NCBI GenBank assembly: GCA_905188025.1
Contig: CAJJKI010000014.1
Coordinates: forward strand, 1 to 33,000
Reading direction: 5' to 3'
Source of the DNA: an uncultured Eubacteriales bacterium
GTDB lineage: Bacteria; Bacillota_I; Bacilli_A; RF39; UBA660
DNA length: 33,000 bases
Both the position numbers and the translations under genes were made by a program. The notes under the pieces are model-generated. The model searched no databases and was not told the DNA's origin. It saw only the letters and a list, made by a program, of their open reading frames with translations. The stretch's first letter is position 1, and each line of letters starts with the position of its first letter. Positions 13,796 to 22,100 of this stretch are shown here, in pieces.

Positions 13796-13806
13796 AGATT
13801 CGTCAC

Positions 13807-14153
13807 TGGTGGAGCTGAGGGGAATTGAACCCCTGTCCAAAAATACTCATCGATATTTATCTACAGGCTTAGTTAATTTGATAGGTTCGTAAATATTTTA
13901 TAAATTAACAAAAGTGGATATTTACTATTCTATTGAATTCAATATATTTTATAGAAATGGAATATATTATAGCTTACTTTATTAACTCCTGTTACCACTC
14001 GTAAGCAAAAGTGATAGAGAAGTCTGTGCCGCTAAATTAAGCGTATGCAACAGCTAAATTATTTCTGTTTCCAGTTATTTTTTTGTGTCCTTTACGTGGA
14101 CGGCCGACCTGCAAAATAAGGCATTGTATTCCTGTCGAAGCCAAGACAGCCCC
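13807..14153 (-). ncRNA. ssrA: Transfer-messenger RNA (tmRNA)
   Basis: tmRNA rescues stalled ribosomes and tags the nascent protein for degradation. The 5' end GGGGCTGTCTTGGCTTCGAC and the 3' end GGGGTTCAATTCC plus CAGCTCCACCA are diagnostic; GGGGCTG pairs with CAGCTCC as acceptor stem, and CCA is encoded (3' base at 13807). The mRNA-like part ends with TAA at 14039-14037; the tag read backwards from it is KKITGNRNNLAVAYA, possibly with one or two residues more at the start. The ending AVAYA differs from the usual ALAA and is closer to Mollicutes tags ending YAFA. ssrA 3' ends are frequent integration sites, and the accessory block lies directly on that side. A perfect promoter precedes it. 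Confidence 0.97.
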
Positions 14154-14164
14154 ATTGCTATTTA

Positions 14165-14193
14165 ATTATATCATGGATATAGAAATGTGTCAA
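14165..14193 (-). promoter_or_regulatory. Consensus promoter of ssrA
   Basis: Minus strand TTGACA (14193-14188), 17-base spacer, TATAAT (14170-14165); start about 5-8 bases later, just before the mature 5' end at 14153. Confidence 0.9.
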
Positions 14194-14247
14194 TTGATTA
14201 CACGGATAGTTAATACTTGGATATAATATGATAGAGGTGGTATATAG

Positions 14248-14460
14248 ATGGATAGTAATGTGATTGTGGCAATATTAGCTTTAGTAGGAACAATATTTGG
14301 ATCACTTATAGGTACTATATCTGCTAGTAAGATGCTTAGTTATCGTATTGGAATACTTGAAGATAAGGTAGATAAATTAAATGGAATGTTTGAGAGAATG
14401 ACTGTTGCTGAGATGAAGATTAAAGATATTGATGATTATGTACGTGATAACTGTGAATAG
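14248..14460 (+). CDS. Small phage-type membrane protein, 70 residues
   Basis: One N-terminal membrane helix (VIVAILALVGTIFGSLIGTI, residues 5-24), then a charged coiled coil (YRIGILEDKVDKLNGMFERM). This layout is common in small proteins encoded beside phage holins (XhlA-like and related), where they assist lysis or act as holin partners. AGAGGTGG lies about 8 bases before the ATG. It overlaps the next gene by 8 bases, so the two are co-translated. No other phage structural or lysin gene is near, so this may be a prophage relic next to ssrA or a domesticated membrane pair. Confidence 0.6.
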   Translation: MDSNVIVAILALVGTIFGSLIGTISASKMLSYRIGILEDKVDKLNGMFERMTVAEMKIKDIDDYVRDNCE

Positions 14461-14761
14461 TAAACTTTTGTTAGATATGATATATGTGTCAGTAATTGCT
14501 AGTATTATTTCTTCACAAGCTATTCAGAAAATTAAAACAACATTTAATTTTGGGAGAGTATTTAATGGGATAATGGCAATTTTTTTATCGGTAGCTATTG
14601 GAGTGTGGTATGCCTTATCTTTTTATACTTCTTCATTATTATATGCAGCATGGATTGGATTATTTACTTTGATTGGAGCGGAAGGACTATATAAAACATT
14701 TAAAGGTTTTTTTGGACTAGAAGGAAAAGGGGATACGGAAGAAAAAAATAAGAAAGACTAA
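14453..14761 (+). CDS. Holin-like membrane protein, 102 residues
   Basis: Three hydrophobic helices (about residues 5-22, 35-56 and 62-82) and a charged Lys/Glu tail (GKGDTEEKNKKD), the profile of a phage holin; IYVSVIASIISSQAIQKIK resembles phage holin N-termini. GTG at 14453 is taken as start because it gives MNSKLLLDMIYV and overlaps the upstream stop region by 8 bases, typical of coupling. In-frame ATGs at 14432 and 14438 are alternatives without a good ribosome binding site. Holins make pores that release endolysin; no endolysin gene is seen here. Convergent with the histidine kinase gene, sharing a terminator. Confidence 0.6.
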   Translation: MNSKLLLDMIYVSVIASIISSQAIQKIKTTFNFGRVFNGIMAIFLSVAIGVWYALSFYTSSLLYAAWIGLFTLIGAEGLYKTFKGFFGLEGKGDTEEKNKKD

Positions 14762-14775
14762 ATGTCCTTCTTATT
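14747..14775. terminator. Bidirectional terminator
   Basis: AATAAGAA and GAC (14747-14754, 14756-14758) pair with GTC and TTCTTATT (14764-14766, 14768-14775), one mismatch, loop of 5. T-rich tails occur on both strands; it separates the holin-like gene from the kinase gene. Confidence 0.7.
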
Positions 14776-16039
14776 TTATTATGAAGTTTACCCCGTTTTT
14801 AACATTATCTACGCTTATATCATATTTTAATAATTCAAGTGTTTTTTTAACTATTGATAGACCTAATCCAAACATGCCATTCAATCCTTTCTTATATGGA
14901 GTAAAGATATTATCAATAATTGATTTATCTATGTTAGGCCCATCATTAAAGAGGGTTATTTTTTGATTTTTAATGGTAATCTTAATTTCTTTTTTAGCAT
15001 AACGCATAAAGTTATTTAGGAGATTATCAATAATAGTTTCCCACATGTCGTAAGTTCCACGATATATTTCTTTATCATCAATATCTAATTTGAAAGTTAA
15101 TTCCGGTCTGATTAACTTGAATTTTTCTACTGATGCTAAGACTACTTCTGAAAGATTAGTACGAGATTTTAATTGTTCTTCTTGTTCACTTAAGTAATTT
15201 AATTTATTTAAATATAATAAGGAGTGTACTTTATTTTCTAATATATCTATTTGTTCTTTTATTACTTTCATAGTTTCTTCAGGAGTTTCTATACCATCTT
15301 CAGCAGCTTCAATATAAGATTTAATTACGGTTATAGGAGTTTTAAAATCATGGGAAATATTTTGATATAATTGGTTTTTGTACGATTCATTATTCATTAA
15401 ATATTCATGCATGGCTTCGATTGATTCGTTTAAGGAGTATATTTCATCATCGAATTCATGATTTAATGCTAGATTATAATTACTATTATTGATATTTTTT
15501 ATTTTTTTCTTTAATATTTTAATGTCATTTACTAAACTGTTTGACCAAGCAATTAAAATTAATGAACAAAGGGTAAAGGATAATCCTGTCACTAAGAGGA
15601 TTGTATAAAGGGTTTCTCTTTTTTGACTATTTATATATTTATCATTAGTGATAGAGATTATGTTAACATTATTGGTATTGTATGAATTGTAATAATAATA
15701 TAATCTATTTTTATATATAAGTTTACCATATTTTTTAGTTGTATAATTTGTTATATCAGTATCGAAGTTTTTGATGACATCATTTATATTATTAGATACT
15801 AGTAGTAAGTCGTTATTTTGATAGATATAGGCAATATCGGTATCATAAAAGTTAGTATCATCATTAATATCATCTGAGTTTCTAATAAATGTTAGGGGTA
15901 ACTTTAATTTATTGTATATGTTTTCTTCATATATTGGTAATAATTCTTTTGGTAGTATTATGCCTAGAGCTATAAATATTATGCCGACAATTAAGATGCA
16001 AATATATAATAATTGCTGTGTTAATGAAATCTTTTTCAT
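14771..16039 (-). CDS. cssS: Sensor histidine kinase, CssS-like
   Basis: 422-residue membrane kinase. TM1 at about 10-30, an extracytoplasmic Tyr/Asn/Asp-rich sensor (31-140), TM2 at about 144-166, HAMP-like linker, then the phosphoacceptor H-box ISHDFKTP with His230. The HATPase domain follows with N-box (ETIIDNLLNNFMRYAKK), NDGPNID and GLGLSIVKKTLELL. It phosphorylates the regulator encoded just upstream; the two genes overlap by 4 bases (ATGA). The CssS name rests on the partner, whose sequence is close to Bacillus CssR; in Bacillus the CssRS pair senses misfolded secreted proteins and induces HtrA-type proteases. No htrA gene is in this window, so the signal is inferred. Confidence 0.8.
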   Translation of the reverse strand: MKKISLTQQLLYICILIVGIIFIALGIILPKELLPIYEENIYNKLKLPLTFIRNSDDINDDTNFYDTDIAYIYQNNDLLLVSNNINDVIKNFDTDITNYTTKKYGKLIYKNRLYYYYNSYNTNNVNIISITNDKYINSQKRETLYTILLVTGLSFTLCSLILIAWSNSLVNDIKILKKKIKNINNSNYNLALNHEFDDEIYSLNESIEAMHEYLMNNESYKNQLYQNISHDFKTPITVIKSYIEAAEDGIETPEETMKVIKEQIDILENKVHSLLYLNKLNYLSEQEEQLKSRTNLSEVVLASVEKFKLIRPELTFKLDIDDKEIYRGTYDMWETIIDNLLNNFMRYAKKEIKITIKNQKITLFNDGPNIDKSIIDNIFTPYKKGLNGMFGLGLSIVKKTLELLKYDISVDNVKNGVNFIIK

Positions 16040-16695
16040 GTCAAACGATATCCATAGCCATACATAGTTTCAATATTTAAGTCAGGCATCTTTTTTCTTA
16101 ATCTACGAATAAGATCATCTACGACACGATCGGTACCAAAATAATTTTCTCCCCAAATAATGGTTAAGATATCATCCCTTGAAAATGATTTATTTTTATT
16201 AGTTAGAAACATTTTTAATAAATCAAATTCTAATGTAGTTAAATTTAAATTTTCATTATTTAGAGTTACTATTCTTTTATCAAGATCAATGATATATTTG
16301 TTATATTTTACTTTATACATATCACTTGAATATACTCTTTTTACAATATTGTTTACTCTTAAGACTAGTTCTTTGGGAGAATATGGTTTGGTTAGATAGT
16401 CATCACTACCTAGTTCTAAGCCAATAATTTTATCTAGATCTTTATCTCTAGCTGAAGTAAATATTACAGGCATGACGTCATTATGTTCACGTATTTTTTT
16501 GATAATATCATAGCCATTTATTTCTCCAGGTAACATGATATCTAAGATCCAGAGATGAGCATCGCAATCAACATTTTTGATAGCGTCTTCTCCATTATAA
16601 TAAGGTATGACATTGTATCCGGCTTTTTCTAGGTAAGCTTTAATGATATTATTTAAATTAATCTCGTCTTCTACTAAGACTATTGTATACTTCAT
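16036..16695 (-). CDS. cssR: OmpR-family response regulator, CssR-like
   Basis: 219 residues: receiver domain (1-115) with acidic pair Glu9-Asp10, phosphoacceptor Asp52 in LWILDIMLPG, Thr80 and Lys103 (TKPYSP), then a winged-helix DNA-binding domain. Several stretches agree closely with my memory of Bacillus subtilis CssR: HLWILDIMLP, GLELGSDDY, and YFGTDRVVDDLIRRLRKKMP with a following ETMYGYGYR. This is much closer than to PhoB- or VanR-type regulators. GGAGG lies 7 bases before the ATG at 16695. It is the first gene of the two-gene operon and likely controls envelope or secretion-stress genes. Family is sure, the specific orthology is probable. Confidence 0.85.
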   Translation of the reverse strand: MKYTIVLVEDEINLNNIIKAYLEKAGYNVIPYYNGEDAIKNVDCDAHLWILDIMLPGEINGYDIIKKIREHNDVMPVIFTSARDKDLDKIIGLELGSDDYLTKPYSPKELVLRVNNIVKRVYSSDMYKVKYNKYIIDLDKRIVTLNNENLNLTTLEFDLLKMFLTNKNKSFSRDDILTIIWGENYFGTDRVVDDLIRRLRKKMPDLNIETMYGYGYRLT

Positions 16696-16713
16696 AAGAA
16701 TACCTCCACTTAA

Positions 16714-16722
16714 ATTATATCA
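16714..16722 (-). promoter_or_regulatory. Extended -10 promoter of the two-component operon
   Basis: Minus strand TGATATAAT, 19 bases before the start codon at 16695; the -35 is weak, as expected for an extended -10 or an activator-dependent promoter. Confidence 0.5.
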
Positions 16723-16860
16723 CATTTTGTTAAATTCTTCTATTTATTCATATATCACCTCCAAGGTATTTTAAGTATATAAAAAGATTAAGTAGGAATT
16801 ATAAGAAAAATATGGAAAATTATGTTAAGGAGTTATCATATACTATTATATGGAGGGGTT

Positions 16861-17961
16861 ATGAAGAAATATAAATATAAGGTATGTGTATATGCAATAT
16901 GTAAGAATGAGGAGAAGTTTGCAGATAGATGGTATGAATCTATGAAGGAAGCTGATGAGATATATGTTCTTGATACGGGATCAGGTGATGGGACAGTAGA
17001 TAAACTTAAAAGTCATGGAGTAGAAGTTAAGGTTATGGAGATTAATCCTTGGAGGTTTGATAGGGCTAGGAATATGTCTTTAGAAATGGTACCAGAGGAT
17101 ACTGATATATGTGTATGTACTGATTTAGATGAGGTGTTTTTACCGGGATGGAGAAGTATGCTAGAAGATAGTTGGCAAAATAATACTAAGAGGTTAAGAT
17201 ATACATATAATTGGAAACTTGAAAAGGATACGCCAGTAGTTAGTTTCTTTTATGAAAAGATTCATGCAAGGAAAGGATATAAATGGATTTATCCTGTACA
17301 TGAGATACTTAAATATGATGGAGAAGATGAGAAGATAGTATATAATGAAGGGATTGTATTAAATCATTATCCGGATAGTTCTAAGAGTAGGGGAAGTTAT
17401 TTAGGATTATTAGAGTTATCGGTTAAGGAGAACCCAGATGATGATCGTAATAGGCATTATTTAGGACGAGAATATATGTATCATGGTAGATGGAATGATG
17501 CAATAGGTAATCTTATTATTCATCTAGGATTAAAGAAGGCTACTTGGCGTGATGAGAGGGCAGCTTCAATGAGATATATAGGTAGATGCTATAAAAATAT
17601 GGGTAGAATGGATGAAGCTAGATTATGGTATTTAAAAGCAATAGATGAAGCTCCACATTTAAGAGATGGCTTAGTGGAAATGGGAATGCTAGAATATACG
17701 GAAGGAAATTACTTGGAGGCAATTAAATATTTGACTAAGGCATTAACGATTAAAAAGCATCAAAAGACATATATTAATGAGATATTTAGTTGGGATTATA
17801 CGATAGATAATTTACTTAGTGTCAGTTATTATTATTTAGGATTATATGATATATCTTTATTCTATATAGAGAGAGCTAGAAAGATAGACCCGGATAATAA
17901 AATGTTAATTGATAATGAAAAGTTAATTAGAGATAAAATAAAAGATCAATCAAAATTATGA
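16861..17961 (+). CDS. Family 2 glycosyltransferase with TPR repeats
   Basis: 366-residue cytoplasmic protein. Residues 1-200 form a GT-A glycosyltransferase of family 2, SPBc2 type: VCVYAICKNEEKFADRW, LDTGSGDGT, and the metal-binding TDLDE (87-91). YPVHEIL and LNHYPDSSKSRG follow. The second half (about 205-366) has tetratricopeptide-like helices (RHYLGREYMYHGRWNDAI, RYIGRCYKNMGRMDEARLWYLKAI, LVEMGMLEYTEGNYLEAIKYL). Such GT2-TPR proteins glycosylate envelope or exported molecules; donor and acceptor are unknown. The start is ATG 16861, directly after GGAGGGGTT; the frame's earlier start codon has no ribosome binding site. It ends inside a strong shared terminator. Confidence 0.85.
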   Translation: MKKYKYKVCVYAICKNEEKFADRWYESMKEADEIYVLDTGSGDGTVDKLKSHGVEVKVMEINPWRFDRARNMSLEMVPEDTDICVCTDLDEVFLPGWRSMLEDSWQNNTKRLRYTYNWKLEKDTPVVSFFYEKIHARKGYKWIYPVHEILKYDGEDEKIVYNEGIVLNHYPDSSKSRGSYLGLLELSVKENPDDDRNRHYLGREYMYHGRWNDAIGNLIIHLGLKKATWRDERAASMRYIGRCYKNMGRMDEARLWYLKAIDEAPHLRDGLVEMGMLEYTEGNYLEAIKYLTKALTIKKHQKTYINEIFSWDYTIDNLLSVSYYYLGLYDISLFYIERARKIDPDNKMLIDNEKLIRDKIKDQSKL

Positions 17962-17970
17962 TTGATCTTT
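17941..17970. terminator. Bidirectional terminator
   Basis: AAAGATCAATCA (17941-17952) and TGATTGATCTTT (17959-17970) form a perfect 12-bp stem with a 6-base loop; T tracts follow on both strands. It serves the converging glycosyltransferase and PBP genes. Confidence 0.9.
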
Positions 17971-17973
17971 TTT

Positions 17974-20900
17974 TTAGGATCTTAAAGTAACTGTTCTAGT
18001 ACGAGTTTCTTCTTGATTTAGATAACTTACTACATAGGTTATTTTATATTTACCAGCTTCTAAGGAATTTACGTATGTTTCTAATTCTTTAGCAGTAGTA
18101 AATTCTTTAAGAGTACTATTAGCAGATATTTGATATTTTATTTTAGCAGTTTTTGTTACGTCTAGGCTACCTTCAGTAGTTGTAATATATTGTATTGATT
18201 TTAGTCCTGGTTCTTCATAGGTGCCTACTTTAGTATTAATGATAGCTAATCCGTTAAGTGTTACCATTAGTTTACTTAAAGGAGCATTCCCAAGAGAGAC
18301 GGATACTTTAGTACCGGCTGAAGCATTTGATTTGAATTTTTGATGTTCAGCTTTTATTACTATTGTAGTATCGCCATATCCTTCTAAGGTATATTTATTT
18401 TCAGTTACAAAAGTTATTAATGTTAGGGTACCATTAGTTTCTTGCTTATAGATACCAAATCCAACTTCTCCTAGAGTATCTTTATTGTAGGTTAATCTCT
18501 TATTATAATAGCTATCTTTTTGATTACCATAAACGGAATTGTTAAAGTATTCTTTAAGGTAACTTTCAGTTAATACTTTTGGAGCAGTATATTTCCATGT
18601 AATAGTGGCACTGTTTTTATTGTTATTAGTTACTTTAACGTCAGTTATTTCATTTAATGTTTCATATCTTTCAGATACTTCGGTAGGTTGAGTACCACGA
18701 ACGAAACATTCATTAGTTATTTGATTACTTGGTGTGTTTGCACTAGGTAAGGCAACAGGCCATGTTTCTCTTTCTACGTCAAGGCATACTACTGATGATG
18801 GTGCAGTCCAACCTTTTGTATCTTTAGGAATATAGGCCATTACGTCTCTTACAACGCCTTCTTTGTAACCACCACTACTAGTGTTATATGTAACACGGTT
18901 GGCTTCTTTATTGTAGATACTGTCATACCCATACCATACAGCAATGGAATATTGACTAGTATAAGCAACTGTCCATAAATCATTTACAGCATTACCTGGT
19001 AAATTATATTTATTAATTGTATTAGTGTCATAGTTAGTTGTACCAGTTTTAGCTGCTATATGAGAGCCAGAATTATAAGCATCTTTTGTTCCACCATGGA
19101 ATCCTGCGGAAACGGCTGATTCTAGAATGTTATTCATAATGTATGCTGTAGAATCTTTCATAACTCTTGTTTTAGTAGGTTTATATTCTTTGACATCACC
19201 GGACTCACGATATTCAATTTTAGTAACGGAATATGGTTCAGTGTAATAACCACCACTAGCAAATCCAGAATAAGCAGCAGCCATATCTAATGGAGTAAAT
19301 CCTTCAGCAACTCCACCGATAGAGTAGGCTTCATTGATTGTGTTATCAAGACCAGTATTTTTATTAATTACACGATAGTTATCGGAACTTGAATTTAATG
19401 AGACATCTAATCCAAGACTATGAGCAAATTTTTGACTATTTTTAGTACCAACTTGTTGGAAGGCTTTTAGGGCAGGCACGTTTCTTGAATATTGCAAGGC
19501 ATAACGGGTAGTTACTAATCCATGGAATCCACCATCCCAGTTATTTACTGAAGGTCCATTAGTGTATGTCCATGGTTCATCGTTAAATAGAGTATATGAT
19601 GAGAAATTGTTATATTCAATGCCTGGGCCATAATCAAAGATTGGTTTTGCAGTTGATCCTGGTTGTTTTAAGGCTTCAGTGGCATAGTTGAATATTCTTA
19701 CTCCAGTACGGTTACGTCCGTTACCAACAGCTGAGATAGCCCCAGTTTCAACATTAACTACAGCAATACCTGCTTGAACTAGATCATCACCATGCCAATA
19801 CCATGCATTATTTGTTAGGATGTCATTAATACCATCTTGGATACTACGCTCCATAGTAGTATATATTTTCATAGGTACGGTATATGGATTATCTCCAGTT
19901 AATTTTTCAACTTCTTTTACAACGACATCGATAAATCCTTGATATTCAGTTTCGGTATTATTATTGGCTAAGAGGCTTTCAATAGTAACTTTTTTAGCCA
20001 TAGCAGCTTCATCTTTAGTGATATATCCGTGACGTACCATTAAATCAAGTACGGTGTTACGACGAGATATTGCACTATCCATATTTTTGTAAGGGTTATG
20101 TCCATTTGGTGCTTGGAATAATCCAGCTATTAGGGAAGCTTCTGGTAGAGTAAGTTCTGAGACATTTTTACCAAAATAGTATTTTGAAGCTTCTTGTACA
20201 CCATAAACATTAGAACCTAAGTTATAGTTATTAACATATAATTCAATAATTTCTTCTTTTGAATATTCTTTTTCTACTTTAAATACAGCTAAATATACGT
20301 CTTGGAATTTACGAATTATTTTTTGTATTTTATTAGATTCAAAGCTATCTTTCTTAGTTAAGTTATTTTTAACTGCTTGCATTGTTAGGGTAGAGGCTCC
20401 ACCAGCATCACGGCCTACTAATTGAAGCAATGTAGCTTTGATAAATCTTGGTAAGTCTACACCATTATGTTGGAAGAATCTAGAGTCTTCGGTAGCAATA
20501 ATAGCATCTATTAAGACTTGAGGTAATTCATCATAAGTAACACTTTCTCTTTTTTGAGTTCCAAGAGTTGCCATGATATTGCCATCTTTATCATATACGA
20601 CAGTTTGATCTTTTACGTTAAAGGCTGACTCAGAAAATTTTGGAGAAGACACTACAATGTATCCAAAGAATAAAGTCATTAACAAGATGCCTGCTATACC
20701 TATTATTAGGATAACAGTTAAAATCTTTTTCCAAAGACTTCTTCCGGCTTTATTCTTTTTACCTTTTTTATTTTTGTTACTTCTGCTTAAATTTTTGCTT
20801 TTTCCATTACTTTTAGATTTACTAGTAGTACTTTTACTTTTAACAGTATCATCTTTTCTTTTTTCTGGAGTTCTTCTAGTAGGGGAATTCTTTTTTTGAA

Positions 20901-20979
20901 GATCTTCTTTTAAATCTTCTACTTTGTCTTTCATTTTTTCAAATAAATTTCGTTTTTTAACTTTTCTCACTTTTCTCAA
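17974..20979 (-). CDS. ponA: Class A penicillin-binding protein (PBP1)
   Basis: Bifunctional peptidoglycan synthase at the outer membrane face, about 1000 residues. A long basic Ser/Lys-rich cytoplasmic tail (1-84) precedes one TM helix (about 86-110). The GT51 glycosyltransferase has Glu174 in TEDSRFFQH and GGASTLTMQ (193-201). The transpeptidase has SxxK as STAK (442-445, active Ser442), SRN (498-500) and KTG (644-646). The C-terminal ~230 residues hold a fibronectin-III-like segment (DVKVTNNNKNSATITWKY) and an Ig-like end. Start codon: TTG 20979 or GTG 20970, with AAGGAAG placed slightly better for the GTG. It follows recU by 35 bases, the classical Firmicutes recU-ponA arrangement. The unusually basic tail may bind partners or nucleic acid. 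Confidence 0.93.
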   Translation of the reverse strand: MRKVRKVKKRNLFEKMKDKVEDLKEDLQKKNSPTRRTPEKRKDDTVKSKSTTSKSKSNGKSKNLSRSNKNKKGKKNKAGRSLWKKILTVILIIGIAGILLMTLFFGYIVVSSPKFSESAFNVKDQTVVYDKDGNIMATLGTQKRESVTYDELPQVLIDAIIATEDSRFFQHNGVDLPRFIKATLLQLVGRDAGGASTLTMQAVKNNLTKKDSFESNKIQKIIRKFQDVYLAVFKVEKEYSKEEIIELYVNNYNLGSNVYGVQEASKYYFGKNVSELTLPEASLIAGLFQAPNGHNPYKNMDSAISRRNTVLDLMVRHGYITKDEAAMAKKVTIESLLANNNTETEYQGFIDVVVKEVEKLTGDNPYTVPMKIYTTMERSIQDGINDILTNNAWYWHGDDLVQAGIAVVNVETGAISAVGNGRNRTGVRIFNYATEALKQPGSTAKPIFDYGPGIEYNNFSSYTLFNDEPWTYTNGPSVNNWDGGFHGLVTTRYALQYSRNVPALKAFQQVGTKNSQKFAHSLGLDVSLNSSSDNYRVINKNTGLDNTINEAYSIGGVAEGFTPLDMAAAYSGFASGGYYTEPYSVTKIEYRESGDVKEYKPTKTRVMKDSTAYIMNNILESAVSAGFHGGTKDAYNSGSHIAAKTGTTNYDTNTINKYNLPGNAVNDLWTVAYTSQYSIAVWYGYDSIYNKEANRVTYNTSSGGYKEGVVRDVMAYIPKDTKGWTAPSSVVCLDVERETWPVALPSANTPSNQITNECFVRGTQPTEVSERYETLNEITDVKVTNNNKNSATITWKYTAPKVLTESYLKEYFNNSVYGNQKDSYYNKRLTYNKDTLGEVGFGIYKQETNGTLTLITFVTENKYTLEGYGDTTIVIKAEHQKFKSNASAGTKVSVSLGNAPLSKLMVTLNGLAIINTKVGTYEEPGLKSIQYITTTEGSLDVTKTAKIKYQISANSTLKEFTTAKELETYVNSLEAGKYKITYVVSYLNQEETRTRTVTLRS

Positions 20980-21014
20980 CTTCCTTACTTTTCTATTATA
21001 TTATAATATATTAT

Positions 21015-21545
21015 TTATAAAATATCAATTATTTTTAGATAATCTAGTCGTGGTCGATATTTTAAGATAATTTCTTTACAGTTATTTTGAAAATATTCTA
21101 AGGGAATAGATTTTCTTTCATTAGTATTTAGGAATTCTATTAGGTTATTTCCTGGTAATAGATAGGTTTTATTATGATAATTAAAACGGATTATTAGAAA
21201 GACTATTCCTTGGTGACGCATAACATTTTTTATGTGATCTATTTGATGAGGATGAATATTGGTGATAGGAAAACTAGTTTTACTATTGGTTTCTTTAGCA
21301 TCAAATTCAAGATATTTGCCATGATAAACACCATTATAATCAAGAGTTGATTTTTGTTCATAGTAGCCATCTTTAATTCTAGTTTTAGTTTCATTTACTT
21401 TTAATACTTTTATTGGAGTAGGCTTTTTATAGATAAGAGCAATATTATTTTCTTTATAATAATCATTAGTTAAATTAAGATCACTCTCAAGAGTCATTCC
21501 ACGGTTACCATAATTAATTAGTTTGTTATTTTTAATTGTTATCAT
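21015..21545 (-). CDS. recU: Holliday junction resolvase RecU
   Basis: RecU cuts Holliday junctions and helps in chromosome segregation and DNA repair. The 176-residue protein has the family signature NYGNRGMTLESDLNLTND, then KKPTPIKV. It also has DYNGVYHGKYLEFDAKET (catalytic Asp/Glu/Lys of the nuclease core), KTSFPITNIHPHQIDH and the C-terminal LEYF segment. ATG 21545 is used; the GTG three codons earlier overlaps the AGGTG ribosome binding site. Promoter -10 TATAAT on the minus strand at 21569-21564. It is the first gene of the recU-ponA operon, as in Bacillus (where recU was called prfA); an AT-rich 35-base gap with TATAAT-like bases could carry a second promoter for ponA. Confidence 0.93.
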   Translation of the reverse strand: MITIKNNKLINYGNRGMTLESDLNLTNDYYKENNIALIYKKPTPIKVLKVNETKTRIKDGYYEQKSTLDYNGVYHGKYLEFDAKETNSKTSFPITNIHPHQIDHIKNVMRHQGIVFLIIRFNYHNKTYLLPGNNLIEFLNTNERKSIPLEYFQNNCKEIILKYRPRLDYLKIIDIL

Positions 21546-21688
21546 TTTGTTCACCTAGAGATAATTATACTATAAAAAGATGAGAAAATCTACTTTATGA
21601 CTATTTAGTAATATTAAAAACTGGTTTATTGTAAATTGACAAGCCTACGATAATGTATTACCCTTGTAATTAATGGGGGAGAGATATT

Positions 21689-21847
21689 ATGGACTATAAC
21701 ATGGCTAAGGAAGCTAATTTTCAGTAAAAAGATGAATTTGTATTCAAAGAAGTATCTTTTACGGATTATGATACAGTTATGCGATTAGAGGAAATGACTC
21801 AACCTAAGAAGAAGATTAGAAGTATAAATGAACAAAACAGTCTCTAG
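21689..21847 (+). pseudogene. Small ORF interrupted by one TAA
   Basis: ATG 21689 follows GGGGGAGAG at 6-7 bases. The frame gives MDYNMAKEANFQ, then TAA (21725-21727), and continues in the same frame with KDEFVFKEVSFTDYDTVMRL and EEMTQPKKKIRSINEQNSL to TAG 21845-21847, just where a good terminator begins. A TTGACA lies upstream (about 21637), but its -10 is poor. One base change (CAA or GAA to TAA) would explain it: a 52-codon gene recently broken, or a case of readthrough. I do not recognise the peptide. It is acidic with a basic tail, without membrane helix. Confidence 0.5.
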
Positions 21848-21862
21848 TGACTGTTTTTCTTT
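21834..21862 (+). terminator. Terminator of the small ORF
   Basis: AAAACAGTC (21834-21842), loop TCTAGT, GACTGTTTT (21849-21857), more Ts. Confidence 0.85.
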
Positions 21863-21899
21863 ACATGATAATAAATATTTATAGTAAAAAATAAAGATG

Positions 21900-21929
21900 G
21901 GTAAAATAAAAATCCTTATAATAAGGATT
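21900..21929 (-). terminator. Terminator of tRNA-Ser
   Basis: Minus strand AATCCTTA (21929-21922), loop TTA, TAAGGATT (21918-21911), then TTTATTTT. Confidence 0.8.
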
Positions 21930-21940
21930 AATATTTATAA

Positions 21941-22031
21941 TGGCGGAGTAGGAGAGATTTGAACTCTCGCACCAGTTTCCCAGTCTACACCCTTAGCAGG
22001 GGCGCCTCTTCAGCCTCTTGAGTACTACTCC
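21941..22031 (-). tRNA. tRNA-Ser (GCU anticodon)
   Basis: 91 bases with encoded CCA. The acceptor stem GGAGTAG pairs with CTACTCC, discriminator G. Anticodon loop CTGCTAA gives anticodon GCU (Ser codons AGC/AGU). The long variable arm (TAGACTGGGAAACTGGTGCG region) and the T arm GAGAGTTCAAATCTCTC are as in class II tRNA-Ser. It has its own promoter and terminator and is monocistronic. Confidence 0.95.
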
Positions 22032-22050
22032 AAAATTGCTTACAACACTA

Positions 22051-22079
22051 ATTTTATAATATCATGAGCAATTTGTCAA
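22051..22079 (-). promoter_or_regulatory. Promoter of tRNA-Ser
   Basis: Minus strand TTGACA (22079-22074), with TAAAAT at 17-base spacing (22056-22051) or the overlapping TATAAA at 15. Confidence 0.7.
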
Positions 22080-22100
22080 CTACTTTTTGTAATTTGCTAA

